Below, in pieces: positions 8,604-16,535 of a stretch of 64,000 bases of DNA; the first letter of the stretch is position 1, and the number at the start of each line of letters is the position of its first letter. The DNA is from Allosaccharopolyspora coralli. GTDB taxonomy: Bacteria; Actinomycetota; Actinomycetes; Mycobacteriales; Pseudonocardiaceae. The stretch covers positions 2,418,001 to 2,482,000 of the forward strand of contig NZ_CP045929.1 of NCBI RefSeq assembly GCF_009664835.1, read 5' to 3'. Both the position numbers and the translations under genes were made by a program. The notes under the pieces were generated by a model. It searched no databases. It was given only the letters and a program-made list of their open reading frames with translations, and was not told the DNA's origin.

Positions 8604-10654
8604 GCCTGCACCGCCTCGTCGGATTCGGTCTCACGCTTGGCGACGAGCGTGAGCACGTCGTACTTCGCCACCGAGTCGCCGGCGGCGTTGGTCACGTCGG
8701 CGTCCCAGCGCACCTCGCCGTAGTCGGCGCCGTGGCGAGGAGTCAGACGCTTGGCAGTCAAGGTCACGGTCAGCTCGTCACCCGGATAGGTCGGGGTGAG
8801 GAACCGCAGGTTCTCCAGCCCGTAGTTCGCCAGCACGGGGCCGGGCGCGGGTTCGACGAACAGACCCGCCGCCAGCGACACCACGAGGTAACCGTGGGCG
8901 ACGAGGCCTTCGAAGAACGGGTTGGCGCGCGCGGCCTCTTCGTCGGTGTGGGCGTAAAAGGTGTCGCCGGTGAACTCGGCGAAGTGCTCGACGTCCTCGG
9001 CCGTGACCGTCCGGGGACCGGCGACGACGGTGTCGCCGACGCGCAACTCTTCGAGATGCTTGCGGAACGGGTGCTCGTCGGTCTCGGTGCGCGCGGCCCC
9101 GGTGACCCACTGGCCCGTGACGGCGGTGAGCACGTCCGGAGTGCCCTGTACTGCGGTGCGCTGCATGTGGTGCAGGATGCCTCGCACACCGCCCATTTCT
9201 TCGCCGCCGCCCGCGCGGCCCGGTCCGCCGTGGACGAGCTGCGGCATCGGCGAACCGTGCCCGGTGGACTCCTTGGCGTCGTGGCGGTTGAGCACCAGCA
9301 GGCGACCGTGCCGGGAAGCGGCGCCGAGCACGACGGTGCGCGCGAAGTCCGTGTCGTCGGTGACGACCGAGCCCGCCAGCGAGCCGAGACCGCGCCGCGC
9401 GAGGTCGACGGCCTGCTCGGCGGTCTCGTAGGGCATCACGGTGCTCACCGGCCCGAACGCTTCGACTTCGTGCGGCTGCGGCTGCTCCGGGTCGTCGCAG
9501 CGCACCAGCATCGGTGAGACGAACGCGCCCTTCTCGGCCTCGGCGTCGACCAGCTCGACCTGCTCGGGATCGCCGTACGCGAGCGTGCCCGCCTCCAGTA
9601 GCGCCTTCAGCGACCGGCGCACCTCCTCACGCTGTTCGAGGCTGGCGAGCGCACCCATCCGGACGTCGGAGTTCGGGTGTCCGACCGTGACCTTGGACAG
9701 GCGGGCGCTCGCGGCCTCGATCACGTCGTCCATCGAGGACTTCGGCACGATGGCGCGGCGGATCGCGGTGCACTTCTGGCCCGCCTTGACCGTCATCTCG
9801 GTGACCAGCTGCTTGACGAACAGGTCGAACTCGTCAGTGCCCTTGACCGCGTCCGGGCCGAGGATCGAGCAGTTCAGTGAGTCGGCCTCCACGCCGAAAC
9901 GCACCGAGTTCGCGACCACGGCCGGGTGGGCGCGCAGCCGCTGCCCGGTGGAAGCGGAGCCGGTGAACGCGACCACGTCCTGGTCGGTGAGGTGGTCGAG
10001 CAGGTCGCCGCTGCTGCCGCAGACCAGCTGCAGCGATCCTTCCGGCAGCAACCCGGACCCGACCATGAGCTCGACCAGCCGATGCGTGAGGTACGCGGTC
10101 TGGCTCGCGGGCTTGATCAGCGTGGGCATCCCGGCGATGAACGCGGGCGCGAACTTCTCCAGCGGCCCCCACACCGGGAAGTTGAACGCGTTGATCTGCA
10201 CGGCCACGCCCTGCATCGGGGTGCAGATGTGCTGACCGAGGAACGTCCCTTCCCTGCTGAGGGCTTCGGTGCCGCCGTCGACGTAGACGTGTCCGGCGGG
10301 CATCTCGCGGCGGCCCTTGCTGGAGTAGGCGAACAGCACGCCGATCCCGCCGTCGATGTCGAACTTCGAGTCGCCGAGCGTGGAGCCGGTCCTGGCCGAG
10401 AGCGCGTACAGCTCCTCGCGGTGCTCGCGGAGGTACGACGCGAGCGTCTTGAGCAACGCGGCCCGCTGATGGAAGGTCAGCTCCCCCAGCGCCGGGCCAC
10501 CGACCGCGCGTCCGTAGTCGAGCACTGAGGCCATGTCGATGCCTGCCGAGGACACAGCGGCGACCTCGTCGCCGGTGACGGCGTCGTGCAGCGGGACGCC
10601 GCTCTCCGTCGGGACGTGCCACTCGCCGTTGACGTAGCTCCGCAGGGCTGCCAT
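8600..10654 (-). CDS. paaZ: PaaZ, oxepin-CoA hydrolase / semialdehyde dehydrogenase
   Basis: PaaZ opens the oxepin-CoA ring with a C-terminal MaoC/R-hydratase domain and oxidises the resulting aldehyde with an N-terminal NADP-dependent aldehyde dehydrogenase domain. Both are present in the 684 residues. Residues 1 to about 520 hold the ALDH signature region [15 protein letters not shown] and [15 protein letters not shown] with the catalytic Cys. Residues 540-684 hold the hot-dog domain with [15 protein letters not shown] and [20 protein letters not shown] 10654 has GGAGGAGG upstream. As first gene of the minus-strand operon it is probably expressed from the promoter region at 10655-10740. No paaK, paaG, paaF, paaH or paaJ is in the window. 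Confidence 0.95.
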   Translation of the reverse strand: MAALRSYVNGEWHVPTESGVPLHDAVTGDEVAAVSSAGIDMASVLDYGRAVGGPALGELTFHQRAALLKTLASYLREHREELYALSARTGSTLGDSKFDIDGGIGVLFAYSSKGRREMPAGHVYVDGGTEALSREGTFLGQHICTPMQGVAVQINAFNFPVWGPLEKFAPAFIAGMPTLIKPASQTAYLTHRLVELMVGSGLLPEGSLQLVCGSSGDLLDHLTDQDVVAFTGSASTGQRLRAHPAVVANSVRFGVEADSLNCSILGPDAVKGTDEFDLFVKQLVTEMTVKAGQKCTAIRRAIVPKSSMDDVIEAASARLSKVTVGHPNSDVRMGALASLEQREEVRRSLKALLEAGTLAYGDPEQVELVDAEAEKGAFVSPMLVRCDDPEQPQPHEVEAFGPVSTVMPYETAEQAVDLARRGLGSLAGSVVTDDTDFARTVVLGAASRHGRLLVLNRHDAKESTGHGSPMPQLVHGGPGRAGGGEEMGGVRGILHHMQRTAVQGTPDVLTAVTGQWVTGAARTETDEHPFRKHLEELRVGDTVVAGPRTVTAEDVEHFAEFTGDTFYAHTDEEAARANPFFEGLVAHGYLVVSLAAGLFVEPAPGPVLANYGLENLRFLTPTYPGDELTVTLTAKRLTPRHGADYGEVRWDADVTNAAGDSVAKYDVLTLVAKRETESDEAVQA

Positions 10655-10714
10655 GCGCGCCCGACCTCCTCCACACAGGGTTCACGGTCCGGCCGGTGCC
10701 GTGTCCGCATATTT

Positions 10715-10739
10715 ACCGACCGTTCGTTCAGTACGGTAC
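10715..10739. promoter_or_regulatory. Candidate repressor operator upstream of paaZ
   Basis: The interrupted inverted repeat TACCG ... CGGTA surrounds CGACCGTTCGTTCA. This core differs at two positions from the CNAACGNNCGTTNG consensus I recall for TetR-type PaaR repressors of paa genes. It lies 60-85 bp upstream of the paaZ start in the only intergenic space of the operon. The assignment is inference from position and similarity. Confidence 0.4.
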
Positions 10740-10936
10740 ACCCGGACGCGGCACCGGGGAACACCCCGACCTCCGTCGACTCACACTTTCGGGGACACGG
10801 CGCGCGCACGGGCCTTCCCTCTCGGTCCGCCTCGGCGCTTAATGAGGGCCGCGAACGGCGAGACCGCACCGGCGCGACGCCCCGCTCCCGCACGAGACGG
10901 GAACCATCGACGCGGGGACCAAGGAGGGCGGCGATC

Positions 10937-11695
10937 GTGTCCCGACCCGACGACGTCACCCGCGCCTTCCTCCGCTTCCTCTACGTGAATCCCCGGTTCC
11001 GGCCCTCCATCGACGGTTTCCTGCGGGGCGCAGACGCGACCGTCGACGGGGTCGTCGTCACCGGCGACGAACTGCATCGGGTCCTCACACGGCTGCTCGG
11101 GCATAACCTGGTCGCCACGAGCGGCACCGTCGTCGACGGGTTGCCCGAACGCGTCGGCCTCACCGGAGCCGGCCTGATCTGCGCCGGTCAATTCGACGGC
11201 GACGTCCGGGCCTGGCAGGAGCACGCGTCCATGCGCGTCACAGTGCTCGACAGCGCCGGAGCGCTCGGACCGCCGGTGCTCGGGCCGGCCCCGCCCGCCG
11301 TTCGCATTCCCGTACCCCGCACGGAGCCGCCCACCGCCGGGCTCGCTCGCGTCGCGCGGGTCCTGCTGCTCACCCTGCCCAGTGTTCGTCGTGATCAGGA
11401 ACAGTGCGCACCACTGCGCACCCTCGCCGAGCGCCTACTCGCCACCATCGAAGCGGGCGGGCCGACGAGTGAGATTCGAACGCGCGCGAACCGATTCCGG
11501 ATCGAACTGGTCAGCGGGCCCGTCGCCGAGACCCTGGGTGTCGTGCTCGTGGACGGCCTCGACGAGGCAATCGCGGAGTGGGAACGGCCGTGCCCTGCGC
11601 TCACGCCGGTGCCGTCACCGACGACACCGGCGCACGCGGTGCTCCGCACGCCGGACCGAGCCGCCAACCGCCCACCCGACGGTTCTTCCGCCTGA
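10937..11695 (+). CDS. Hypothetical 252-aa protein divergent from paaZ
   Basis: I do not recognise the family. The GTG start at 10937 is supported by AAGGAGGG at 10921-10928. The N-terminal 75 residues (FLRFLYVNPRFRPSIDGFL, HRVLTRLLGHNLVATSG, ERVGLTGAGLICAGQFDG) could form a helical or winged-helix fold. The middle is a Pro-rich stretch, and residues 130-210 are again helical. No signal peptide, membrane segment or catalytic motif is visible. It is divergent from the paa operon and shares its intergenic region, so a regulatory role is conceivable but not shown. Confidence 0.6.
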   Translation: MSRPDDVTRAFLRFLYVNPRFRPSIDGFLRGADATVDGVVVTGDELHRVLTRLLGHNLVATSGTVVDGLPERVGLTGAGLICAGQFDGDVRAWQEHASMRVTVLDSAGALGPPVLGPAPPAVRIPVPRTEPPTAGLARVARVLLLTLPSVRRDQEQCAPLRTLAERLLATIEAGGPTSEIRTRANRFRIELVSGPVAETLGVVLVDGLDEAIAEWERPCPALTPVPSPTTPAHAVLRTPDRAANRPPDGSSA

Positions 11696-11707
11696 CGGTC
11701 GTCCTGC

Positions 11708-11782
11708 CTGAGGAACTGGCATGTGCCCGCGAACTGGGCGACGGCCCTGGACCACCCACCCCAGTTCCCAGGTGTTTTCTGA
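11708..11782 (+). repeat. Structured stop-codon repeat, copy C (internally deleted)
   Basis: Only about 75 bp remain: the left part CTGAGGAACTGGCATGTGCCCG is joined directly to CGAACTGGGCGACGG ... CACCCCAGTTCCCAGG and a TTTTCTGA end. Both termini survive while the middle 130 bp are missing, as in deletion derivatives of inverted-repeat elements. It lies between two plus-strand genes. Confidence 0.7.
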
Positions 11783-11831
11783 CGTCGTGGTGGCCACCCG
11801 TCGCCAGGGTCGTCCGCTCCGAATACCCGGT

Positions 11832-13406
11832 ATGAACGACACGCCCGCAGGTCCAGTGCTCCGGCGCAGTGTGGCCGGTCTGATCGGGCTGCTCGCGGCG
11901 GCATTCGCGCTGGCCGTCGGCCACCTTGTCGCAGCCTTGATCCAGCCGAACTCCTCGCCGTATCTCGCCGTCGGCAACACCGCGATCGACTTCACGCCCG
12001 AACCCGTCAAGGCGTTCGCCATCCGCACCTTCGGCGAGTCCGACAAGGTCGCGCTGCTGGTCGGCATGGCGGTCGTCATCGCGCTCGTCGCCGTGCTCGC
12101 CGGACTCCTCTCCCGGCGCAGCCCACGACCCGGAACCGTCGTCATCGGCTTGTTCGGTGTCATCGGCGTGGCCGCCGCCCTCTGGCGTCCCGATCTCGGC
12201 GTGCTCGGCGTGCTGCCGTCCGCCGTCGCCGCGTTCGCCGGTGCAGGGGCCTTCTCCTGGCTGCACTCCGTGGCATTGCGCGCCACCGCCGCACCGAACG
12301 GCGCCGACTCCGGCCCGGACGCCGGGGAGGACTCCACTCACCAGGGGCGGCGACGGGTCCTCGTCTCCACGGCGGCCGTAGCCGCCGGAGCGGGAGTCGC
12401 CGGGCTCGGTGGCCAGCTCCTCTCCCGGCAGGGTGGCGTCGAGGCGTCCCGGCAGGCACTGGCACCGCCGCGCAACGCGCGTCCCGCCCCGAAGATCCCG
12501 CAGGGCGCGGATTTCGCCCGTGTCGGCACCCCGACCTTCATCACGCCCAACGCGGACTTCTACCGCATCGACACGGCGTTGAGTGTTCCGCAGATCCGTC
12601 CCGAGGACTGGCAGTTGCGGGTGCACGGGATGGTCGACCGCGAACTCACGCTCGGCTACGAGGACCTCAAGGCTCGCAACGTCGTCGAACGCACCATCAC
12701 CATGACGTGTGTGTCCAACGAAGTCGGTGGCCCCTACATCTCCACCGCGAACTTCGTCGGCGTGCCGATCCGCGACGTTCTGGCCGAGGCGGGTGTCCGC
12801 GCGGGCGCCGAGCAGGTGTTCAGCACCAGCGAGGACGGCTACACGGCAGGCACGCCTGTCGAGGTGCTCACCGACCCGAACCGGGACGCGCTGCTGGCCA
12901 TCGGGATGAACGACGAACCCTTGCCCGCACAGCACGGGTTTCCCGTACGAATGGTCGTGCCCGGTCTCTACGGGTTCGTCTCGGCGACGAAGTGGGTCGT
13001 GGATCTCGAGCTGACGACTTTCGACAAGCAGACCTACTGGGAGGAACGCGGCTGGGCGGAGCGTGCGCCGATCAAGACCCAGTCGCGGATCGACAGTCCG
13101 GGCGGATTCGATCAGCTTCCCGCAGGGCGCACCACCGTCGCGGGAATCGCATGGGCCCAGCACACCGGCATCGACCGCGTCGAGGTCCGTGCCGACGGTG
13201 GGCCCTGGCAGCAGGCGCAACTGTCCACTGAGGTCAATACGGACACGTGGCGGATGTGGCGGGTCGAACTCGACCTCGCTCCGGGCGGGCACACGCTGGA
13301 ATGCCGTGCCACGGACCGCAGCGGCTACACCCAGACACCGGAGCGTGTCGGTGTGATTCCCGACGGAGCCACCGGCTGGCACTCCGTGTTCGTGACCGCG
13401 ACCTGA
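11832..13406 (+). CDS. Membrane-anchored molybdopterin-dependent oxidoreductase (sulfite-oxidase fold)
   Basis: The 524-residue protein has an N-terminal membrane part with four to five hydrophobic helices (residues 10-140), then a linker and a basic hydrophobic stretch near 165. The Mo-cofactor domain follows with FYRIDTALSVPQIRPEDWQLRVHGMV and ITMTCVSNEVGG, whose Cys293 is at the position of the Mo-ligating thiolate. The final 90 residues are the Mo-co dimerisation domain (IAWAQHTGIDRVEVRADGG, HTLECRATDRSGYTQ). ATG at 11832 follows a poor RBS. The domain faces the cell exterior by the positive-inside rule. Substrate unknown: sulfite or another oxo-acceptor. Confidence 0.85.
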   Translation: MNDTPAGPVLRRSVAGLIGLLAAAFALAVGHLVAALIQPNSSPYLAVGNTAIDFTPEPVKAFAIRTFGESDKVALLVGMAVVIALVAVLAGLLSRRSPRPGTVVIGLFGVIGVAAALWRPDLGVLGVLPSAVAAFAGAGAFSWLHSVALRATAAPNGADSGPDAGEDSTHQGRRRVLVSTAAVAAGAGVAGLGGQLLSRQGGVEASRQALAPPRNARPAPKIPQGADFARVGTPTFITPNADFYRIDTALSVPQIRPEDWQLRVHGMVDRELTLGYEDLKARNVVERTITMTCVSNEVGGPYISTANFVGVPIRDVLAEAGVRAGAEQVFSTSEDGYTAGTPVEVLTDPNRDALLAIGMNDEPLPAQHGFPVRMVVPGLYGFVSATKWVVDLELTTFDKQTYWEERGWAERAPIKTQSRIDSPGGFDQLPAGRTTVAGIAWAQHTGIDRVEVRADGGPWQQAQLSTEVNTDTWRMWRVELDLAPGGHTLECRATDRSGYTQTPERVGVIPDGATGWHSVFVTAT

Positions 13407-13408
13407 GT

Positions 13409-13628
13409 CTCAGAGCGCTTTTCGGAACTGGGGTCGGTGGCCCGGTACCGCCGCCCCAGTTCGCGCCTCGCGGCGTTGGGGTCCTCTTGAGTACCACGCG
13501 TACGCGGCGAGAACCCCTGCCTTGCGAGGCACGAACTCCGAACGCCGGAGCCCCTCACTGTGCAGCGGCTGGGCACGTATGAGGCGTGCCCTGGGGGCAC
13601 CAAGGACAGTTCCCCAATGCACTCTGAG
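13409..13628 (-). repeat. Structured stop-codon repeat, copy D (full length)
   Basis: A complete copy in reverse orientation. Read on the minus strand it starts CTCAGAGTGCATTGGGGAACTG and ends CAGTTCCGAAAAGCGCTCTGAG, giving terminal inverted repeats of about 22 bp. Internal hairpins are GTGCCC-CCA-GGGCAC, CTCCG-GCGTT-CGGAG, TGCCT-CGCA-AGGCA and GAACTGGGG ... CCCCAGTTC. It begins two bases after the TGA of the molybdopterin oxidoreductase. Confidence 0.9.
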
Positions 13629-13738
13629 TCGCCAATTCCGGCCTCATCTCCCAAAACTTCGCATTTCCGACCAATCACCCAAATGATCGTCACCGAATAT
13701 CCGGTGTCTGCACGGCAATGCAAGCGAGAGGAACACCG

Positions 13739-14440
13739 ATGAGGACCTATCGACGTCGCGTCACCGCCATCGCCTCGGCGGCGACGCTCGGGCTGCTGCT
13801 GTCCGCGTGCGGCGGCGCCCAGGAGGACGCTGCGCCGGCCCAGGAAGACGCGGCCGCCCAGGAGCAGGCGCCCGCCTCCGAGCAGCAGAACGAGCAGCAG
13901 GCTCCACCCGAGCAGGGCGACATGGCCCCCGGTGGCGGCGTCACCACGGCCGAGGACGTCTACGGCCCTGGCTGCGCTCAGGTCCCCACGGACGGTGAGG
14001 GCTCGGTGCAAGGCATGATCGACGACCCGGTGGGCACCGCCGCGGGCAACAACCCGCTGCTGACGAAGCTCACCGCGGCGGTCGGCGCGGCCGGTCTCGG
14101 CGACACGTTGAACCAGACCGACGCCGAGTACACCGTTTTCGCACCTGCCGACCCCGCGTTCGACGAGCTCCCGCCGGAACAGCTCGACGCACTGCTCAAC
14201 GACCCGGCCCAGCAGCAACAACTCTCCGACGTTCTCACCTACCACGTCGTGCCGAAGCGGATGACCGCCGAGGAAGTCGCCCAGGCCGGCAGCCTCGAGA
14301 CCGTCCAGGGTGGACAGCTGATGGCCGAGGGCGAAGGCGAGGCAATGACCGTCAACGGCGCGAACGTGCTGTGCGGCAACGTGCCGACCGCCAACGCCAC
14401 GGTTTTCGTCATCGACCAGGTGCTGATGCCGGAAATGTGA
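13739..14440 (+). CDS. Fasciclin-domain lipoprotein
   Basis: The 233-residue precursor starts MRTYRRRVTAIASAATLGLLLSACGG, a lipoprotein signal peptide with lipobox LLSAC, so the mature protein should be anchored to the outer face of the membrane. A Glu/Gln/Ala-rich linker follows, then one FAS1 domain (residues 75-233) with YTVFAPADPAFDELP and the conserved LTYHVVPKRMTAEEV. It resembles mycobacterial MPT70/MPT83-type proteins, for which adhesion roles are proposed. Start ATG has GAGAGGAA upstream. A hairpin terminator follows. Confidence 0.92.
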   Translation: MRTYRRRVTAIASAATLGLLLSACGGAQEDAAPAQEDAAAQEQAPASEQQNEQQAPPEQGDMAPGGGVTTAEDVYGPGCAQVPTDGEGSVQGMIDDPVGTAAGNNPLLTKLTAAVGAAGLGDTLNQTDAEYTVFAPADPAFDELPPEQLDALLNDPAQQQQLSDVLTYHVVPKRMTAEEVAQAGSLETVQGGQLMAEGEGEAMTVNGANVLCGNVPTANATVFVIDQVLMPEM

Positions 14441-14483
14441 GCGAACACCGCGGTGCACCCACTCGTGCATCGGGCTCCCGGAC

Positions 14484-14516
14484 AGCGGGGCGGGGCGTAT
14501 GACGTCCCGCCCCGCT
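14484..14516 (+). terminator. GC-rich hairpin terminator after the fasciclin gene
   Basis: An 11-bp perfect stem (AGCGGGGCGGG at 14484-14494 with its complement at 14506-14516) has an 11-base loop and is followed by TCCTTGT. Confidence 0.75.
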
Positions 14517-14725
14517 TCCTTGTCGCACGAGGATCACGGGCGTGTCCGGCACAGATCGGGTTTCCGCCTTGGACTCACCAGCGGGTCCTCATCTCGCGGC
14601 CGGCGAGACAGGGTCGACGTGGCGAAGGTCGCGACCTGAGATCGGCCGCCTCTGGTAGCGGGTGGCGTCGAGGACGAGGATGGTGGGTGTGTCGGGATTG
14701 CCGTGCCCCGACCGGGAGCCTGAGG

Positions 14726-15679
14726 ATGCCGTTCGACACCGACACGAGCCGGACCGCAGAACAGAACCGCGACCCGGCGTTGAGTGAGGCCTACCGGCGC
14801 TGCCGGGACCTGCATGCCGCTCACGGCAAGACCTACTATCTCGCCAGTAAACTCCTCACGCCCGCACAGCGTCCCGGGATCCACGCCCTGTACGGCTTCG
14901 CGCGGTGGGTCGACGACATCGTCGACGACCTCGACCCTCGACGCAGCACGGGTTCCAGGGCCGCCGAGATCGACGCGCTGGAGCGTGTGTTGCTCACCGG
15001 CCTGCGTGCGGGCCTGGTGCGTCATCCAGTGCTGAGTGCCGTCGTCGACACGGCGCGCCGGTACGACCTGAAAGAGCGCCTGTTCCGGGCGTTCCTCGCC
15101 TCCATGCGGATGGACCTGCACACCACGGATTACCCGACGCGTGCCGAGCTGGAGTCCTACGTGCACGGTTCGGCCGAGGTCATCGGCCTGCAGGTGTTAC
15201 CGGTGCTCGGCACGTCGGTTCCCGACGAGGAAGCGGCCCCGTACGCAGCAGCGCTCGGCCGAGCCTTCCAGCTGACCAACTTCCTCCGCGACGTGGGCGA
15301 GGACCTGCAACGCGGCCGGGTGTACTTTCCCTCCGACGAACTCGCCGCGTTCGACGTCGACCGCGAGCGTCTGCTCTGGTGCCACCGGCGCGGCGCACCC
15401 GATCGCGCGGTGCGACGGGCACTCGCCGACCAAACCGCCCGCATTCGCGCCGTGTACCGCGCGGCCGAGCCCGGAGTGGCGTTGCTCGCCCCGGTCTCGC
15501 GACCCTGTGTGCACACGGCACTGATCCTGTACGGCGAGATCGTCGACCGCGTGGTGGAGTCGGGCTACGACGTCTTCCGGCGCCGCGTCTCGGTCCCGAC
15601 GGCGCGTCGGTCCGAAGTGGCCTTGCGGGGCGCGACTTCGGCCGCCACAGCACGGGCACGTGCGCGCCTACGCGGGTGA
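14726..15679 (+). CDS. crtB: Phytoene/squalene synthase family protein
   Basis: CrtB condenses two geranylgeranyl diphosphates to phytoene, the first committed carotenoid step. The 317-residue protein keeps both Asp-rich magnesium sites: ARWVDDIVDD (residues about 55-64) and the second in TNFLRDVGEDLQRGRVYFP. YYLASKLL and YVHGSAEVIGLQV are also conserved. ATG 14726 with GAGCCTGAGG upstream is preferred to a much earlier in-frame start. It is first of three carotenoid genes. crtE, crtI and crtY are not in the window and must lie elsewhere. Confidence 0.92.
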   Translation: MPFDTDTSRTAEQNRDPALSEAYRRCRDLHAAHGKTYYLASKLLTPAQRPGIHALYGFARWVDDIVDDLDPRRSTGSRAAEIDALERVLLTGLRAGLVRHPVLSAVVDTARRYDLKERLFRAFLASMRMDLHTTDYPTRAELESYVHGSAEVIGLQVLPVLGTSVPDEEAAPYAAALGRAFQLTNFLRDVGEDLQRGRVYFPSDELAAFDVDRERLLWCHRRGAPDRAVRRALADQTARIRAVYRAAEPGVALLAPVSRPCVHTALILYGEIVDRVVESGYDVFRRRVSVPTARRSEVALRGATSAATARARARLRG

Positions 15680-15748
15680 CCGCTCCTGCACCGGTGTGAC
15701 CATGCACCCGTGTGACAGTGTCCCGACGAGAAACCGGGAAGGAACCCG

Positions 15749-16465
15749 ATGCCGCACGATCGCACGCGCGTGCTCACCGAATTCGACGCCACCGCCCGCG
15801 CATACGACCGTTTGACCAGTGTCAATCCCGGTTACCACCGTCATCTCGCGCTCTCGGCACGCCGGCTCGGTCTGCCGGACGGCGGACGCGGGCTCCGGCT
15901 GCTCGACGCCGGGTGCGGCACCGGCGCCTCCACCCGCGCGCTGCTCGAGGTCGCGCCCGCCGCGGAGATCGTCGCCTTCGACGCCTCGGCCGAGATGCTC
16001 GCCCGCGCCCGGCGTAAGTCGTGGCCGTCGACGGTCCGGTTCGTGCAGTGCTCGTTCGATGAGCTCGACAGTGCCGAGGGTCACTGTCCGGTCGAGGGTG
16101 ACTTCGACGGCGTCTTGGCCGCCTACCTCGTGCGCAACCTCGACGACGTGGACGAGGCGCTCGGGACGCTGCGGTCCCGCCTCCGGCCGGGCGCTCCCCT
16201 GGTCGTGCACGAATACTCGCTGCAGAACCGGTGGGCGCGGACGGTGTGGACGATCGTGTGTGCGGCCGTGATCGTCCCCGCCGCCACGATCGCGACCCGA
16301 CGCCCGGAGCTGTTCCGGTACCTGCGGCGCAGCGTCCTCGACTTCGACCCCCCGAGCACGCTGCGAAGCCGCCTGCGCCACGCGGGGTTCAAGCAGGTCC
16401 GATCGGAATCGGTTCGCGGCTGGCAACATGGCATCGTGCACAGCTTCTTCGGCCGTCGCGCGTGA
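15749..16465 (+). CDS. crtT: SAM-dependent methyltransferase, CrtT-like
   Basis: A class I methyltransferase of 238 residues. Motif I is LLDAGCGTGASTRALLEV, the acidic residue at the end of strand 2 is in IVAFDASAEML, and motif III is LRPGAPLVVHEY. A hydrophobic segment near residue 170 (VWTIVCAAVIVPAATI) suggests membrane contact. In Streptomyces the isorenieratene cluster is crtEIBV plus crtYTU, where crtT is such a methyltransferase; the order crtB-T-U here supports the name. The exact reaction is not settled in the literature known to me. Start ATG has AAGGA upstream. Confidence 0.72.
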   Translation: MPHDRTRVLTEFDATARAYDRLTSVNPGYHRHLALSARRLGLPDGGRGLRLLDAGCGTGASTRALLEVAPAAEIVAFDASAEMLARARRKSWPSTVRFVQCSFDELDSAEGHCPVEGDFDGVLAAYLVRNLDDVDEALGTLRSRLRPGAPLVVHEYSLQNRWARTVWTIVCAAVIVPAATIATRRPELFRYLRRSVLDFDPPSTLRSRLRHAGFKQVRSESVRGWQHGIVHSFFGRRA

Positions 16466-16535
16466 CGCTGTGGCCGTGAGGTTCGGCCAGCGCGACGTCG
16501 GGTGACCGTGGAGGTGCCGTGATCGTGGGATTCCG

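Noticed and set aside
11832-13406. Tat signal for the molybdopterin oxidoreductase
   Set aside because: Although such enzymes are often Tat exported, the N-terminus has multiple membrane helices and no SRRxFLK-type motif.
13409-13628. Recurring short peptide (RRWGPxEYxAYAARTPALRGTNSE-like) translated from several intergenic sites
   Set aside because: It is the translation of the interspersed repeat on one strand. Frames are interrupted or shifted between copies, so no conserved protein is encoded.
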